The notes: generated by a model from the sequence alone, not told the origin. A DNA stretch of 49,087 bases from Clostridiales bacterium (GCA_031263985.1 JAISER010000025.1:1-49087); one strand, 5' to 3'; numbered from the stretch's first letter, positions 1-8,229 are shown. A program made the numbers and translations.

Positions 1-82
1 ACAGCGCCTCAATTTTATACCGATCTTTTTCCGTAAGCTGTTTCCATTTCTTTGTCTTTGCGTTACTCTGTACTTGACTCAT
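1..82 (-). mobile_element. IS30-family transposase, N-terminal fragment cut by window edge
   Basis: The minus strand encodes MSQVQSNAKTKKW followed by KQLTEKDRYKIEAL and then leaves the window. The LTEKDRYKIEAL segment is the characteristic N-terminal HTH start of IS30-family transposases. The ATG is at 80-82, preceded by GGAGG with normal spacing (about 94-98). Only 27 codons are visible, so intactness cannot be judged. The insertion sequence border should lie somewhere in roughly 90-180, but no terminal repeat could be paired because the other end is outside the window. Confidence 0.8.
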
Positions 83-134
83 CGCGGTTCCTCCAGTCAC
101 TTTGTTGTCTCACAACTTCATTGTAACTGGTTTG

Positions 135-156
135 GACCCCCGATGGGTCTTTTTTT
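135..156 (+). terminator. Rho-independent terminator at IS30 edge
   Basis: GACCC, loop CCGAT, GGGTC, then a run of seven or eight T on the plus strand. It faces outward from the insertion sequence, opposite to the transposase, so it would stop plus-strand transcripts leaving the element. Confidence 0.6.
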
Positions 157-191
157 ATGCTTTTGGGCAATTCATTTTACAACTTGCCCCG

Positions 192-219
192 CGAACGAAT
201 TCGATCACGAATTCGTTCG
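192..219. repeat. 12-bp perfect inverted repeat, 4-nt loop
   Basis: CGAACGAATTCG, ATCA, CGAATTCGTTCG is a perfect hairpin just upstream of the promoter of the Usp-like gene. It has no T-run, so it is an operator or repeat rather than a terminator. The rest of 157-400 holds the promoter below and an untranslated leader. Confidence 0.6.
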
Positions 220-262
220 AACGCGCGGACGTAAAAAGTAATGGATTAAATTGGAAGCGCGT

Positions 263-270
263 GATATAAT
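263..270 (+). promoter_or_regulatory. Extended -10 promoter for the Usp-like gene
   Basis: TG-A-TATAAT forms an extended -10 box. A weak -35 (TGGATT, 242-247) lies 17 bp upstream. The start codon is 130 nt downstream, giving a leader of about 120 nt with no feature I recognise. Confidence 0.5.
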
Positions 271-400
271 GAAAAAACGGAGCTAACTTAAAGAGTCCGC
301 AACCGTAATTATCATATGAAACCGTTAAAAATCCGGGTTACATAAACTGAGTGTTCGTAAAAGACATCTTTAATGACATAAAGAGGGAGGAGAATCATAA

Positions 401-796
401 TTGTATAAAGCAAGGAAAACGCTCGCGTGCATTACCCCCCAATCGAACAGCAAGCGGCTCATAGACAAAGCTTTTGACATTTCTCAAAACATCGGCGGCG
501 AGCTTCACGTGTTGCACGTGGAAACCGGCGGAAATCTGTTCGTTTCGGAAGACTCCACAGCCCTGTTGCAGTCGCTCTTTAACTATGGAGCGCGTATGGG
601 CGGCGCGGTTCACGGTCTAGCGGCGAACAACGCCGCTGACGCTATAATAAAATTCATAAAAGACGAAAAAATAACGAATGTGGTGGTTGGCAGCCCCTCT
701 GACAGCCCACCTGTTAAACAATCGGACATCTACGCCCGGCTGGCGGCGACCGCGCCGCTCCTCGACATCACCGTGGTGAGCCAAGTAAACGCGTAA
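401..796 (+). CDS. UspA-like small protein
   Basis: A 131-aa protein with the alternating alpha/beta pattern of the universal stress protein fold: a first strand KTLACITP, a central LHVLHVE strand, and ITNVVVGSPSDSPP, which corresponds to the GSxx nucleotide-loop region, then a closing strand LDITVVS. It resembles the Usp module found in KdpD sensors more than long tandem Usp proteins. The start is TTG at 401, chosen because GGGAGGAG (385-392) lies directly upstream and no ATG fits. It is monocistronic, and no kdp genes are present in the window. Ligand and role are unknown; the Usp assignment is by fold pattern. Confidence 0.65.
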   Translation: MYKARKTLACITPQSNSKRLIDKAFDISQNIGGELHVLHVETGGNLFVSEDSTALLQSLFNYGARMGGAVHGLAANNAADAIIKFIKDEKITNVVVGSPSDSPPVKQSDIYARLAATAPLLDITVVSQVNA

Positions 797-877
797 CCAA
801 CGCTTATTGGCTAAATCGCGTCGAAATGGCGCGTTATATGTGATTTTCACAAACGCGGTTTAAAAAATGCGATTTAT

Positions 878-907
878 TTGGACAAATTATTCTTTTTGGT
901 GTAGAAT
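878..907 (+). promoter_or_regulatory. Candidate sigma-A promoter for the SEC-C/ywlC operon
   Basis: TTGGAC (878-883), 18-bp spacer, TAGAAT (902-907). It lies about 95 bp before the first gene of the 1004-3541 cluster. Confidence 0.45.
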
Positions 908-1003
908 GCGATACGAGGGGCGTTTATGTAAATTTTATTCTTTAAATGGCCGGAACGCTAAAAACGATGAACGAGACTCTTAAACGCGGCGTCAAACGGA
1001 CGC

Positions 1004-1558
1004 TTGAGCGGTATCGTTTTCAAGCGCTTCGACTATAACTTCACTAAGGAGGACTCTGAATTGGAGCTCTATAAAAGCTGGGTATCTAAAGCGTACGACA
1101 AAAACGGCCAAAGCGTAAAAAAAGTATGGGACAAGTACATCCCAAGCGAACAAAAGATATACGAAACGATCATTAAGAATAAAATTACGCGCATAGAGGG
1201 CTCTCCAAAAGATTTAGCCGAAAAATATGACGTCAGTTTAGATTATATATGCGGTTTTATAGACGGCGTGAACGAAGCCGCGTCAAACCCTATAAAGATT
1301 GAAGAGCTCGCGGAAGACCAGGAGCTTAATTTGGAATTCAGCCTTGAGGCGCTTTATAAAAAAATGGTCGAGTTTAAAGCGGACCATCTCTATAACCTGC
1401 CGGAATGGGACGATGTCATTTCACCGGAAGAACGCAAAAAATTGTACGATGAGCAAAAGCGTTCGCGCACCGTAATCAAAGCGCCGTCCCCGACGCGTAA
1501 CGACCCGTGCCCGTGCGGCAGCGGGAAAAAATATAAAAAATGCTGCGGAATTCAGTGA
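1004..1558 (+). CDS. SEC-C metal-binding domain protein
   Basis: A 184-aa acidic, helical protein ending in a textbook SEC-C zinc-binding motif, [17 protein letters not shown], near residues 166-182. SEC-C tails also occur in SecA and YecA-like proteins and bind metal, often for ribosome or Sec contacts. The helical body (residues 1-150) is not a family I can name. The start is TTG at 1004; an upstream in-frame TGA at 968 restricts the choice and the ribosome binding site is weak, so the start is uncertain. Its stop overlaps the start region of the threonylcarbamoyl synthase gene, implying co-translation. Confidence 0.7.
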   Translation: MSGIVFKRFDYNFTKEDSELELYKSWVSKAYDKNGQSVKKVWDKYIPSEQKIYETIIKNKITRIEGSPKDLAEKYDVSLDYICGFIDGVNEAASNPIKIEELAEDQELNLEFSLEALYKKMVEFKADHLYNLPEWDDVISPEERKKLYDEQKRSRTVIKAPSPTRNDPCPCGSGKKYKKCCGIQ

Positions 1559-2586
1559 ATACGCTGGTTTTAAAATATAACGGCGAAAATGACGTTATAG
1601 CTAAAGCGGCCAGCGTCCTTAAAAAAGGCGGTCTTGTGGCGTTTCCCACGGAAACCGTTTACGGTCTTGGCGCTAACGGGCTTGACCCTGACGCAGCAAG
1701 TAAGATTTACGCCGCGAAGGGCCGTCCTGTCGATAATCCGCTTATATTGCACATAGCGAGCTTCGGCGACCTTGAAAGCGTCGTTTCGGAAATACCTGAA
1801 AAAGCTGAAAAATTGGCGCAAGCGTTCTGGCCCGGCCCATTGACTCTGGTCTTGAAAAAACATTCGCGCGTGCCTGACGCCGTAACGTGCGGACTGCCCG
1901 CCGCGGCCGTCCGGTTTCCAAAAAACCCTGTCGCCGCGAAGCTCATACGCGCGGCCGGGTTCCCTTTAGCCGCGCCGAGCGCCAACTCTTCCGGAAAGCC
2001 AAGCCCGACTAAAGCCAGCCATGTAGCTTTCGACCTTTCAGGCAAGATAGATATGATAGTGGACGGCGGCACCTGTTCTTTAGGGATAGAGTCCACTATT
2101 ATCGACGCCTCGAAAAACGTCTTGCGCCTGTTGCGTCCGGGCGCCGTGACGCTTGAAGATATAGAGCGCGAAGTCGGAAGGATAGAAGCCGGCGCCTCAG
2201 TTGAAACCGCCGGCTTCGAAACCGCGCCTGAAGCGCCCGGCATGAAATATAAGCATTACTCGCCGCTCGCTTCCGTTACGGTAGTGTCCGGCGACCAGAA
2301 AAAGACAGTCGCTGAAATAGTCAAACGCGTAAAGCTCTCCGGCAAAAAGACAGGCGTTTTAACGACGGACGCCACAGCGCGTTTTTACGAAACGACTCCA
2401 ACGCTTGTTATGTCGCTTGGTTCCGGCGCGAACGACGCGGCCAAAAATCTGTTCGCGACGCTGCGGCGGCTTGATTTTTACGGCGTAGAGGAAGTTTACG
2501 CCGAGGCTCTCGAAGAAACCGGCATTGGACTCGCCGTTATGAATCGGCTGAAAAAGGCCGCCGCCAACAATATAGTCTATGTTTAG
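1555..2586 (+). CDS. tsaC: L-threonylcarbamoyladenylate synthase (Sua5/YwlC type)
   Basis: Makes threonylcarbamoyl-AMP from threonine, bicarbonate and ATP for the universal t6A37 modification of ANN-decoding tRNAs. The N-terminal YrdC domain shows [29 protein letters not shown], the [13 protein letters not shown] loop and GIESTIID. The [10 protein letters not shown] linker and a C-terminal Sua5 domain ending [14 protein letters not shown] make it the long Sua5/YwlC form. I prefer GTG at 1555 because it gives a 4-bp GTGA overlap with the preceding stop and the usual family N-terminus; an in-frame ATG at 1540 is the alternative. In Bacillus subtilis ywlC also lies close to ywlE and rpiB. Confidence 0.95.
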   Translation: MNTLVLKYNGENDVIAKAASVLKKGGLVAFPTETVYGLGANGLDPDAASKIYAAKGRPVDNPLILHIASFGDLESVVSEIPEKAEKLAQAFWPGPLTLVLKKHSRVPDAVTCGLPAAAVRFPKNPVAAKLIRAAGFPLAAPSANSSGKPSPTKASHVAFDLSGKIDMIVDGGTCSLGIESTIIDASKNVLRLLRPGAVTLEDIEREVGRIEAGASVETAGFETAPEAPGMKYKHYSPLASVTVVSGDQKKTVAEIVKRVKLSGKKTGVLTTDATARFYETTPTLVMSLGSGANDAAKNLFATLRRLDFYGVEEVYAEALEETGIGLAVMNRLKKAAANNIVYV

Positions 2587-2617
2587 ACAAGCGAGCGAAA
2601 ACGATAGGGTTGATATT

Positions 2618-3052
2618 ATGCGTATCCTCTTCGTATGCACCGGCAATACATGCCGCAGCCCTATGGCGGAAGCCATGGCGCGGCGAATCTTTAAAGACAA
2701 GGATATCGAAATACTGTCGGCGGGCATCGCCTGTCCAAACGGAGCGCCGGCGTCGGAAAACGCCGCTCTGGTTATGAAAGAGCGAGGACTTGATATTTCC
2801 GGTCATAGGTCTCGCCCTGTCGACGCGGGACTGGCGCAATGGGCGGACGTGATACTGACCATGGGCGAGAGCCACAAAACTCGGCTAGAATCCGTTTTTT
2901 CTCTTCACAACGACAAAATCCTCACGCTTGCCGAATACGCGTTCGGCGAAAACCGCGACATAAGCGACCCGTTTTTTTATGGCTTAGACGTGTACAAACG
3001 CTGCGCGGGAGAGATATACGACGCGATATTGAAAATAGCGAAGCGTTTATAA
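2618..3052 (+). CDS. ywlE: Low-molecular-weight protein arginine/tyrosine phosphatase (YwlE-like)
   Basis: A 144-aa LMW-PTP fold protein. The P-loop VCTGNTCRSPMAE lies near the N-terminus and carries the nucleophilic Cys, a second Cys and the Arg. The general-acid loop is DISDPF near residue 117. The Thr after Gly in CTGNTCRS matches YwlE-type protein-arginine phosphatases, which act on McsB-phosphorylated proteins, whereas tyrosine phosphatases usually have Ile or Leu there. The substrate is therefore inferred as phospho-arginine, and no McsB is visible in the window. The start is ATG 2618; an in-frame ATG at 2579 would overlap the upstream gene and adds residues not typical of the family. 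Confidence 0.88.
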   Translation: MRILFVCTGNTCRSPMAEAMARRIFKDKDIEILSAGIACPNGAPASENAALVMKERGLDISGHRSRPVDAGLAQWADVILTMGESHKTRLESVFSLHNDKILTLAEYAFGENRDISDPFFYGLDVYKRCAGEIYDAILKIAKRL

Positions 3053-3118
3053 CCGCCTGATTCAAAGGCCTCGTGAGAAAAAAACATGCGGCTGACATTA
3101 AAAAATTATGGAGGATTT

Positions 3119-3541
3119 ATGATTGCCATAGCCAGCGACCATGCCGGTTATAAATTAAAACTGGAGCTTATCGAACATTTTAAAAAAATCGGCGCGGAAT
3201 TTAACGACTTGGGTCCTTATTGCGAAAAACCGACTGATTACCCTGTTTACGCGAAAGCGGCCGCCAAAACCGTGTTGGATAAAGAAGCGGATTTCGGCGT
3301 CCTCATATGCGGAACAGGCATAGGCGTTTCTATAGCGGCCAACAAAATTCGCGGCATAAGATGCGCGCTGTGCCATGACATATTTTCAGCCAAAGCCGCG
3401 CGCGCCCACAACGACGCCAATATGCTCGCGCTCGGCGGGAGGATGATCGGCGCCAGACTTGCCGCCGAAATCACAGACGCCTTTTTGAGTACGGCTTTTT
3501 CCGGCGAAGAGCGGCATAGGCGCAGAATAGACGCGCTTTGA
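3119..3541 (+). CDS. rpiB: Ribose-5-phosphate isomerase B
   Basis: Interconverts ribose 5-phosphate and ribulose 5-phosphate in the pentose phosphate pathway. The 140-aa RpiB/LacAB fold is clear: IASDHAGYKLK at the N-terminus with Asp and His of the active site, DYPVYA, the GVLICGTGIGVSIAANK loop with the catalytic Cys, and RAHNDANMLALGGR. The start is ATG 3119, preceded by TATGGAGGATTT with a GGAGG site; the upstream ATG at 3086 lacks one. It is the last gene of the ywlC-ywlE-rpiB run. Confidence 0.95.
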   Translation: MIAIASDHAGYKLKLELIEHFKKIGAEFNDLGPYCEKPTDYPVYAKAAAKTVLDKEADFGVLICGTGIGVSIAANKIRGIRCALCHDIFSAKAARAHNDANMLALGGRMIGARLAAEITDAFLSTAFSGEERHRRRIDAL

Positions 3542-3568
3542 CGCCGCCGGCGAAATTTACGGCGAATG

Positions 3569-3835
3569 CCGAACTCAGTCTAAGAGCCCGTTTAATATCT
3601 CCATTTTGCGTCTTTTCGGCTTATTTTTCGCTACGCTTTGTCAGCGCTCTTGGCGTATATTCTTCTGATACGCGCGTTCGCGCTTCCGCGTTTGGCGAAA
3701 AATCATCGCAAAAATCCGATAAAATCGAGATCTTAAACAGGCTCTAAACCATAACCATCCGAACGGTCTTTTTCACGTCAGGCTTTATTGCGAAGCCTTG
3801 CCCGGCTCGGCTATGTTTCAAACTGAGTTCGGTAT
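3569..3835. repeat. Family B palindromic repeat (copy B1) interrupted by family A
   Basis: The left arm (GAACTCAGTCTA, 3571-3582) is separated from the rest (AAACCATAACC at 3746 onward to AACTGAGTTCGGTA at about 3834) by the family A insertion. Removing A restores the layout of the uninterrupted copy at 37562-37665. The core contains an inner GC-rich inverted repeat around a GGCTT/AAGCC pair. It is the main content of the gap between rpiB and the WecA-like gene. Confidence 0.75.
3583..3744 (+). mobile_element. Family A MITE-like element (copy A1) nested in B1
   Basis: About 162 bp bounded by GAGCCCGTTTAATATCTC and GAGATCTTAAACAGGCTC, imperfect inverted repeats of 18 bp. A TA (or TAA) is present on both sides and only once in the uninterrupted B target, consistent with target-site duplication. 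The interior carries CGCGTTTGGCGAAAAAT, shared with the other copies. It encodes no protein. Confidence 0.75.
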
Positions 3836-3870
3836 AAAAAGCGCGTCTTCAGAGATAAGGGGGAGTAGAA

Positions 3871-4932
3871 ACGAAACATAACTGGGCTTTATACTTCGCG
3901 GCATTCGCCGCGGCTTTCATAATCTCGCTCGCGGCGACTCCTTTCGCCAGAAAAATATCGCTTAAACTTGAAGCGGTCGATTATCCGCGCGGAAGAGGAA
4001 TGCATAAGGAACCTATCCCCCGAATGGGCGGCATAGCGATAGTCACGGGCTTTATGATCACAATGGCCGCGCTCTCCATTTTTATCCCCGAACTTAGGAC
4101 AAAACAGTTCGCTGGCTTTATGGCCGGCGCATGCGTAATAACGTTTGTCGGCGCGCTCGACGACATGTTTACTCTAAAACCGGTTTCGAAATTGATCTAT
4201 CAAATTATCGCGGCCGTGATAGTAATCGCTTCCGGAACGAAGATAAATTTTGTCATGTGGCCGTTCGCGGCTAATTTTAACGCGTTGAGCGCTCCTGTCA
4301 CGCTCATTTGGATTATAGGAGTCACGAACGCCGTCAACCTCATCGACGGCATCGACGGATTGGCGGCCGGCGTAACGAGCATATCGGCCATATGCCTTAC
4401 GATACTTTGCGTCATATCCGGCTCACCCATAGCCGTGGCGCTCACAGCTACGCTCGCGGGGAGTTGCTGCGGGTTTTTACCGCGCAATTTTAGTCCGGCC
4501 GAAGTCATAATGGGCGATACCGGAGCGCTTTTTTTAGGCTATGTGCTCGCCGTATCGTCCATAATAGGCGTGTTCAAAGGCTATGCGCTCCTCTCGTTAG
4601 TGACGGCGTGCTTTACGCTCGCCTTGCCTATCTTCGACACATTGTTCGCCCTGGCGCGCCGCGCCGCGAAGGGAAAACCCATTATGGGCGCGGACAGAGG
4701 TCATTTGCACCATAGACTAATAGACGCGGGCTTGTCACCCGGTCACGCGGTCGTCACTCTGTACGGACTGAGCGCGGTATGCGGCGTAATCGCTATAGTG
4801 ATAGCTCTCAAAAACTTTATGGCGCTCTTAGTCGCCGTGATCTCAATATTCGTTTTCATAATTATGCTTTTCGCGTATCGGCGGCGCGTCAACTCGCAGA
4901 AAACCGAAAATAAAGCGACTGATCGCCAGTAG
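3871..4932 (+). CDS. WecA/TagO-family undecaprenyl-phosphate sugar-1-phosphate transferase
   Basis: Transfers a HexNAc-1-phosphate from a UDP-sugar to undecaprenyl phosphate at the membrane, the first step in teichoic acid or polysaccharide assembly. Seen: PRMGGIAIV, GALDDMFTL (Asp pair), NLIDGIDGLAAG, MGDTGALFLG and the cytoplasmic HLHHRLID box typical of WecA/TagO rather than MraY, with about ten hydrophobic segments. The first canonical ATG (4000) would delete the first transmembrane helix. Homology continues upstream (AFIISLAATPFARKIS, VDYPRGRGMHKEPIPRMGG) to a TAA at 3856, with no ATG, GTG or TTG in frame. AAGGGGGAG (3857-3865) sits 5 nt before ACG 3871, which I take as the likely start, giving 353 aa, a normal family length. 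Confidence 0.88.
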   Translation, partial: TKHNWALYFAAFAAAFIISLAATPFARKISLKLEAVDYPRGRGMHKEPIPRMGGIAIVTGFMITMAALSIFIPELRTKQFAGFMAGACVITFVGALDDMFTLKPVSKLIYQIIAAVIVIASGTKINFVMWPFAANFNALSAPVTLIWIIGVTNAVNLIDGIDGLAAGVTSISAICLTILCVISGSPIAVALTATLAGSCCGFLPRNFSPAEVIMGDTGALFLGYVLAVSSIIGVFKGYALLSLVTACFTLALPIFDTLFALARRAAKGKPIMGADRGHLHHRLIDAGLSPGHAVVTLYGLSAVCGVIAIVIALKNFMALLVAVISIFVFIIMLFAYRRRVNSQKTENKATDRQ

Positions 4933-4941
4933 ATACTAAGG

Positions 4942-5046
4942 AACTGTAAAAAATAATCTATACATTCGGTCTGCCCTTTTGCGCCCCGGCGCCTTTCCGA
5001 GACACAAAATCGCCGCGCCGACTGTACACTTTATTTTTTTACAATT
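4942..5046. repeat. Family E palindromic repeat (copy E1)
   Basis: About 105 bp with inverted ends (CTGTAAAAAATAAT against ATTTTTTTACA) and an inner TTTTGCGCCCCGGC / GACACAAAATCGCCGCGCC block that is shared, with changes, with 35175-35334. Non-coding. It directly precedes B2. Confidence 0.6.
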
Positions 5047-5319
5047 TCTAACCTCAGCCTAAGAGCCTCTTCCAGATCTCGCTTTTAGCGGACTTTTGTG
5101 ATGATTTTTCGCCAAACGCGGAAGCGCGAACGCCGCGTACTCAAAGAATATACGCAAAGAGCGCTAACAAATCGTATGAACCGAAAAGACGCTAAATGGA
5201 GATCTTGAACAGGCTCAAACCATAACCTATCCGAAACGGGGTTCTTTTCACGCCGGGCTTTCTTGCGAATCCCCGCCCGGTTTGACTATATTTCAAACCG
5301 AATTCCGTATTCAGTATAA
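5047..5319. repeat. Family B repeat (copy B2) interrupted by family A
   Basis: The left arm ACCTCAGCCTA is followed by family A (5063-5216). The remaining B sequence runs from AAACCATAACC to the right arm near ATTCAGTA (about 5317). This is the same nested arrangement as B1, with the insertion at the same place in the left arm. Confidence 0.7.
5063..5216 (-). mobile_element. Family A MITE-like element (copy A2) nested in B2
   Basis: GAGCCTCTTCCAGATCTC and GAGATCTTGAACAGGCTC form the ends. The interior reads GGCGAAAAATCATCAC only on the complementary strand, so this copy is inverted relative to A1. It carries no ORF. Confidence 0.75.
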
Positions 5320-5320
5320 A

Positions 5321-5350
5321 AAAAAGATTTGGCGAACGCCAAATCTTTTT
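5321..5350. terminator. Bidirectional intrinsic terminator
   Basis: AAAAAGATTTGGCG pairs perfectly with CGCCAAATCTTTTT around a tight GAAC loop, with a T-run on the plus strand and an A-run (T on minus) on the other. It could end the rpiB/WecA-side transcript on plus and the DUF3881 gene on minus. Confidence 0.75.
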
Positions 5351-5403
5351 TACCGTTTAATATATTTTCATGGGCAACCTTAAAAAATAACATCTCCAGA
5401 CAG

Positions 5404-5575
5404 CGGAAGCGGGCTTAGCGAGAAACGGAGCGTGGCGAAAGACCAACGCCGTTCTTGGGCGGAGGCCGTGAGCTAAGCGCAGTTTCGAAGCGAGACCGCC
5501 CCCCCGCGTCCGAGCGAAGCGCGGGCGCAAACATAGGATGCCAATCCCATCTCTATGAGGTGAATTTAACCGCAT
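5404..5575 (+). repeat. Family C conserved structured repeat (copy C1)
   Basis: Starts GGAAGCGGGCTTAGCGAG and includes GGAGGCCGTGAGCTAAGCG, CGAAGCGAGACCGCC and a final hairpin GCGTCC..GCGGGCGC. It matches 27912-28089 and 44168-44340 over about 125 bp. GAAAC (5422-5426) can pair with GTTTC (5482-5486), and the pair is preserved by compensatory changes in the other copies. No conserved protein is encoded in any frame that I can support. Confidence 0.65.
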
Positions 5576-5613
5576 CCGCCATATTACAAACGCGGACAGC
5601 GCCCATATTTTAT

Positions 5614-5692
5614 CCGGAAACGAAGTTTCCGGGGGAAAGTTCTTTGCCCGGCTTTCTTTCAAGAAAGCCGGCGGGCGTGGGCAGCGCCCACG
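5614..5692. repeat. Triple-hairpin block (family F)
   Basis: Three successive perfect hairpins: CCGGAAAC/GTTTCCGG (5614-5632), CCGGCTTTCTT/AAGAAAGCCGG (5648-5671) and CGTGGGC/GCCCACG (5676-5692). None has a clean T-run. It lies downstream of the DUF3881-like gene's stop and could act as a 3' end structure for that transcript. Confidence 0.6.
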
Positions 5693-5742
5693 GTTTTAAC
5701 GCATAACCGCCGTCAGACGCAGACTCCGCTCACGGTTTCGAT

Positions 5743-6606
5743 TCAATAAACAAGCCTGCCCTGAAGCCAGCAATTACCCAAAAAGCGCATGCCTACAGAC
5801 GGCGCCCCTATCAAATCAACCTCATTGATGTATATCTCTATCGGCGTACCGGTAACATTCACGATTATACGAAAAACGCCTTCGTTCGTCTTGCGGTTAA
5901 CAAGCTTTTCAAAAAGCTCTATCTCTCCCAAAAGAGAATAGCATGTATCGTCGTTTTCATTCGGTATAAAAAAGCCCTCCACGACGGACAGAAAATCTTC
6001 CGTCTTAAGGCGCTCTCGCATAACTTCCGTAGTTTCAGACTCTTGTATCTTCAAAAGCTCTTTCGCTTCACTATCGCCTTGGCGCACCTTATGCATAAGC
6101 TCACGATAGAAGAGATCCTCTTCATAGCGCAATTTTTCACTATATTCATCTTTTATAACCGGCAAAACGATAGTTCCGTTTAAAGATAACCCCGCTATGT
6201 TAACCTTGTTGGACTTCGGCGGCGTTTTGTCAGCGTCAAGGTAGTCAAGCGCGTTTTGCAGGTGAAATACAAGCTCGTTTCCGGTCTGTTCATCTTCAGC
6301 GATAATTACGTAAACGTTATCCTCGCTGTTTTCAATTTCGATATAGCTGCAAAACATGTCGCGCTCCGCCACGGCGTAAGGCGCGCACCTATCTATAGTG
6401 ACCTCTTCCTGTTCGCCGATATCGCCGCGCAGCGCAAGACCGAACCGCTCTCCGAATCGTTTATAATATTCAATGTAAGTGTCCGAATTATTTCTGCCCA
6501 ATATATATTGCTCGTCAGGGTTGGCCGATACAAACCTGATTAAGCTGTTGAGGCTTGCGTCGGTGTTCGCTTCGCCAAGGCCTATCGCTCTTAGATATTC
6601 GTTCAA
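5743..6606 (-). CDS. DUF3881-like conserved clostridial protein
   Basis: A 287-aa soluble protein beginning NEYLRAIGLGEANT, which resembles the N-terminus (FLRAIGF) of the DUF3881 family known in Clostridia; the match is from memory and moderate. It has acidic patches, a central region rich in Glu/Lys (about residues 155-205) and a C-terminal beta-rich part (FRIIVNVTGTPIEIYIN, PSVGMRFLGNCWLQG). No catalytic motif, signal peptide or membrane segment is seen. The start is TTG at 6604-6606 with GGAGGAAGGG upstream. It is transcribed alone toward the repeat cluster. Function unknown. Confidence 0.6.
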   Translation of the reverse strand: MNEYLRAIGLGEANTDASLNSLIRFVSANPDEQYILGRNNSDTYIEYYKRFGERFGLALRGDIGEQEEVTIDRCAPYAVAERDMFCSYIEIENSEDNVYVIIAEDEQTGNELVFHLQNALDYLDADKTPPKSNKVNIAGLSLNGTIVLPVIKDEYSEKLRYEEDLFYRELMHKVRQGDSEAKELLKIQESETTEVMRERLKTEDFLSVVEGFFIPNENDDTCYSLLGEIELFEKLVNRKTNEGVFRIIVNVTGTPIEIYINEVDLIGAPSVGMRFLGNCWLQGRLVY

Positions 6607-6778
6607 ACCGTACCCTTCCTCCGCCCATTATTTTTTCTCTTTTTAAACCGCTACTATTATAATACAATTAAGCTCAATAATCAAACATCTTAGCGCGTAT
6701 ATTTAGCGTTTTCTTTCGCCAAAAATTTGCGGGAATAGCCGCCTGATTATGATTTGCGCGAAATCGTGATATTTAGTG

Positions 6779-6807
6779 TTGAAATAATCCCGCCGTTAAT
6801 ATATACT
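6779..6807 (+). promoter_or_regulatory. Sigma-A promoter for the sensorless kinase
   Basis: TTGAAA (6779-6784), 17-bp spacer, TATACT (6802-6807). A leader of about 55 nt leads to the kinase ATG at 6870. Confidence 0.6.
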
Positions 6808-6869
6808 ATAATTCGACATATACGGCGCGATAGTTGACTATAGCGCAATTGATTGGGGCGCGTTATATA

Positions 6870-7673
6870 ATGAAAAGTCAACGCCTGTTCTTCCCGCGCG
6901 ACGGCTCGCGGAGCGAAAGCCCCGAGTTTATCATGTGCGACAATATCTTTCACGATATGAAAACCCCGCTTAGCTTAATGTATATGAACATACAGCTCCT
7001 TGAAAAATTGTGCGATGATAACGACAATGTCTTCGGCCATGTAAAGAGCCTGAAAAACAACTGGTTCCAAATTATGAAAATGGTAAATGACGCTTCCGAC
7101 AGTCTTAAGATTATGTCCGGCGAGATTATGCCCGTTCTGAAAAATCATGATATAATAAAGCTGATAATCCAAATAGCCGAATCCGCCAAACTGCTGTCCG
7201 GGCGAAAAAACGTTCATTTCACCTTCAAATGCGACGCTGAAAAGAAAATTATGGCGATCGACAAGGAGATAGTAGAGCGCATTACTCTCAACCTGTTGTC
7301 AAACGCTTATAAACGCTCTCCTGAAGGAGGGGAAGTGACGCTCGAGGCTTTGGACTATAAAAGCATGTTCGTTATAAAAACGCGTGACGACGGCTCTTCG
7401 GACGACATGGAAAAGATATGGCGAACGCTGAACGCGGGCGACGCGTTCGGCCCTGACATCCCTAAAAGTTATCTGTGGTTTTTCGTAGTAAGGCAGCTCG
7501 CGGGCCTCATAGGCGGCGACGCGCTTGTGCAAGACGGCGCGAAAGGCGGCGTGGAAACGCTTGTGACGCTTCCTGTGATGCTTTTGGCGGACGATTCGCC
7601 GTCGCGCGGAATGCAGGACAGCTTCTATAACGATAATATTTTTCAGATAGAATTATCGGACGATTACTACTAA
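6870..7673 (+). CDS. Cytosolic sensorless histidine kinase (orphan)
   Basis: A 267-aa protein with an H-box NIFHDMKTPLSLM (His28), a dimerisation helix region, and an N-box ITLNLLSNAYKRSPEGG in an HATPase-like domain. The G1 motif is degenerate (TRDDGSSDD instead of DxGxG), while the last strand GVETLVTLP fits the family. There is no transmembrane segment, PAS or HAMP domain and no adjacent response regulator. It may act like Spo0B-type or other phosphotransfer proteins, or have reduced kinase activity. ATG 6870 is preferred over an upstream TTG at 6834 because GGGG (6855-6858) lies at workable spacing. An unusual acidic tail follows the ATPase domain. Confidence 0.7.
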   Translation: MKSQRLFFPRDGSRSESPEFIMCDNIFHDMKTPLSLMYMNIQLLEKLCDDNDNVFGHVKSLKNNWFQIMKMVNDASDSLKIMSGEIMPVLKNHDIIKLIIQIAESAKLLSGRKNVHFTFKCDAEKKIMAIDKEIVERITLNLLSNAYKRSPEGGEVTLEALDYKSMFVIKTRDDGSSDDMEKIWRTLNAGDAFGPDIPKSYLWFFVVRQLAGLIGGDALVQDGAKGGVETLVTLPVMLLADDSPSRGMQDSFYNDNIFQIELSDDYY

Positions 7674-7687
7674 AGCTTACGCTGAGT

Positions 7688-7715
7688 TTGTCACGAAACT
7701 TTAGCGGCGTATAAT
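7688..7715 (+). promoter_or_regulatory. Promoter of the decayed upstream duplicate
   Basis: TTGTCA (7688-7693), 16-bp spacer, TATAAT (7710-7715). A related sequence (CGGCATATAATAATG, -10 at 8084-8089, weaker -35 TTCATG at 8061-8066) precedes the intact downstream gene. Confidence 0.5.
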
Positions 7716-7849
7716 AAACGTTATCAGCGGTTAGAACTGTAGTTTTGGGAAAAAAATTGAATAAAGCGCCGCTTCGCTTGAAAGAATGAGTTTATTACTC
7801 TTAACGTGTTCTAGCCCATGATTTTTTCTAAAAAAACGACATAGTGAAG

Positions 7850-7960
7850 TAAATCGTTTAATTTACGAAAGACTTCGCGGGCGACGCCTCCGCGACGGAT
7901 TCTATAGACTGATTTATCATACGCATTTATGCGTAAACCGCGGAAACGCGCTTCTATGAC
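7850..7960 (+). pseudogene. Decayed duplicate of the 8230 small membrane protein gene
   Basis: ATCGTTTAATTTACGAAAGA here parallels ATCGTTTAATTTATGGAAGA at the start of the intact gene (ATG lost to ACG). GCGACGCCTCCGCGACGGAT parallels GCGACGCCTCTGTGATGGGG, with about 50 bp deleted between. GTAAACCGCGGAAACGCG may be a further remnant of the NVNRRNF-coding region. The remaining 7961-8229 holds the leader and promoter of the intact copy and nothing else I recognise. Confidence 0.55.
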
Positions 7961-8229
7961 ACGCCGTTAAAGTTTGCGCCACATAAATAATCCACGTAAA
8001 AAATAATACGTTAAACAGCTAAATACACTATAATTTCCATATATATATTTTCTCGCCAAATTCATGACGCGGCTTCAGCGGCATATAATAATGTTACCAT
8101 AAGCCGAAGCGGCGCCTTTAGGAAAACCGTACAAACCGCCATTGCGGTTGAAAGGAGGGATCTGTCGCGCCAGCGTTTTTTAATAACCATTCCTTAAAAA
8201 ATTAAATAGCAAAGGAGATCGTTTAATTT

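Noticed and set aside
5357..5662. Frames across family C repeats (also near 27785-28066 and 44051-44374) as a repeated protein
   Set aside because: The predicted proteins differ in frame and extent, have no start signals, and follow GC-rich hairpin sequence; covariation favours a structural element.
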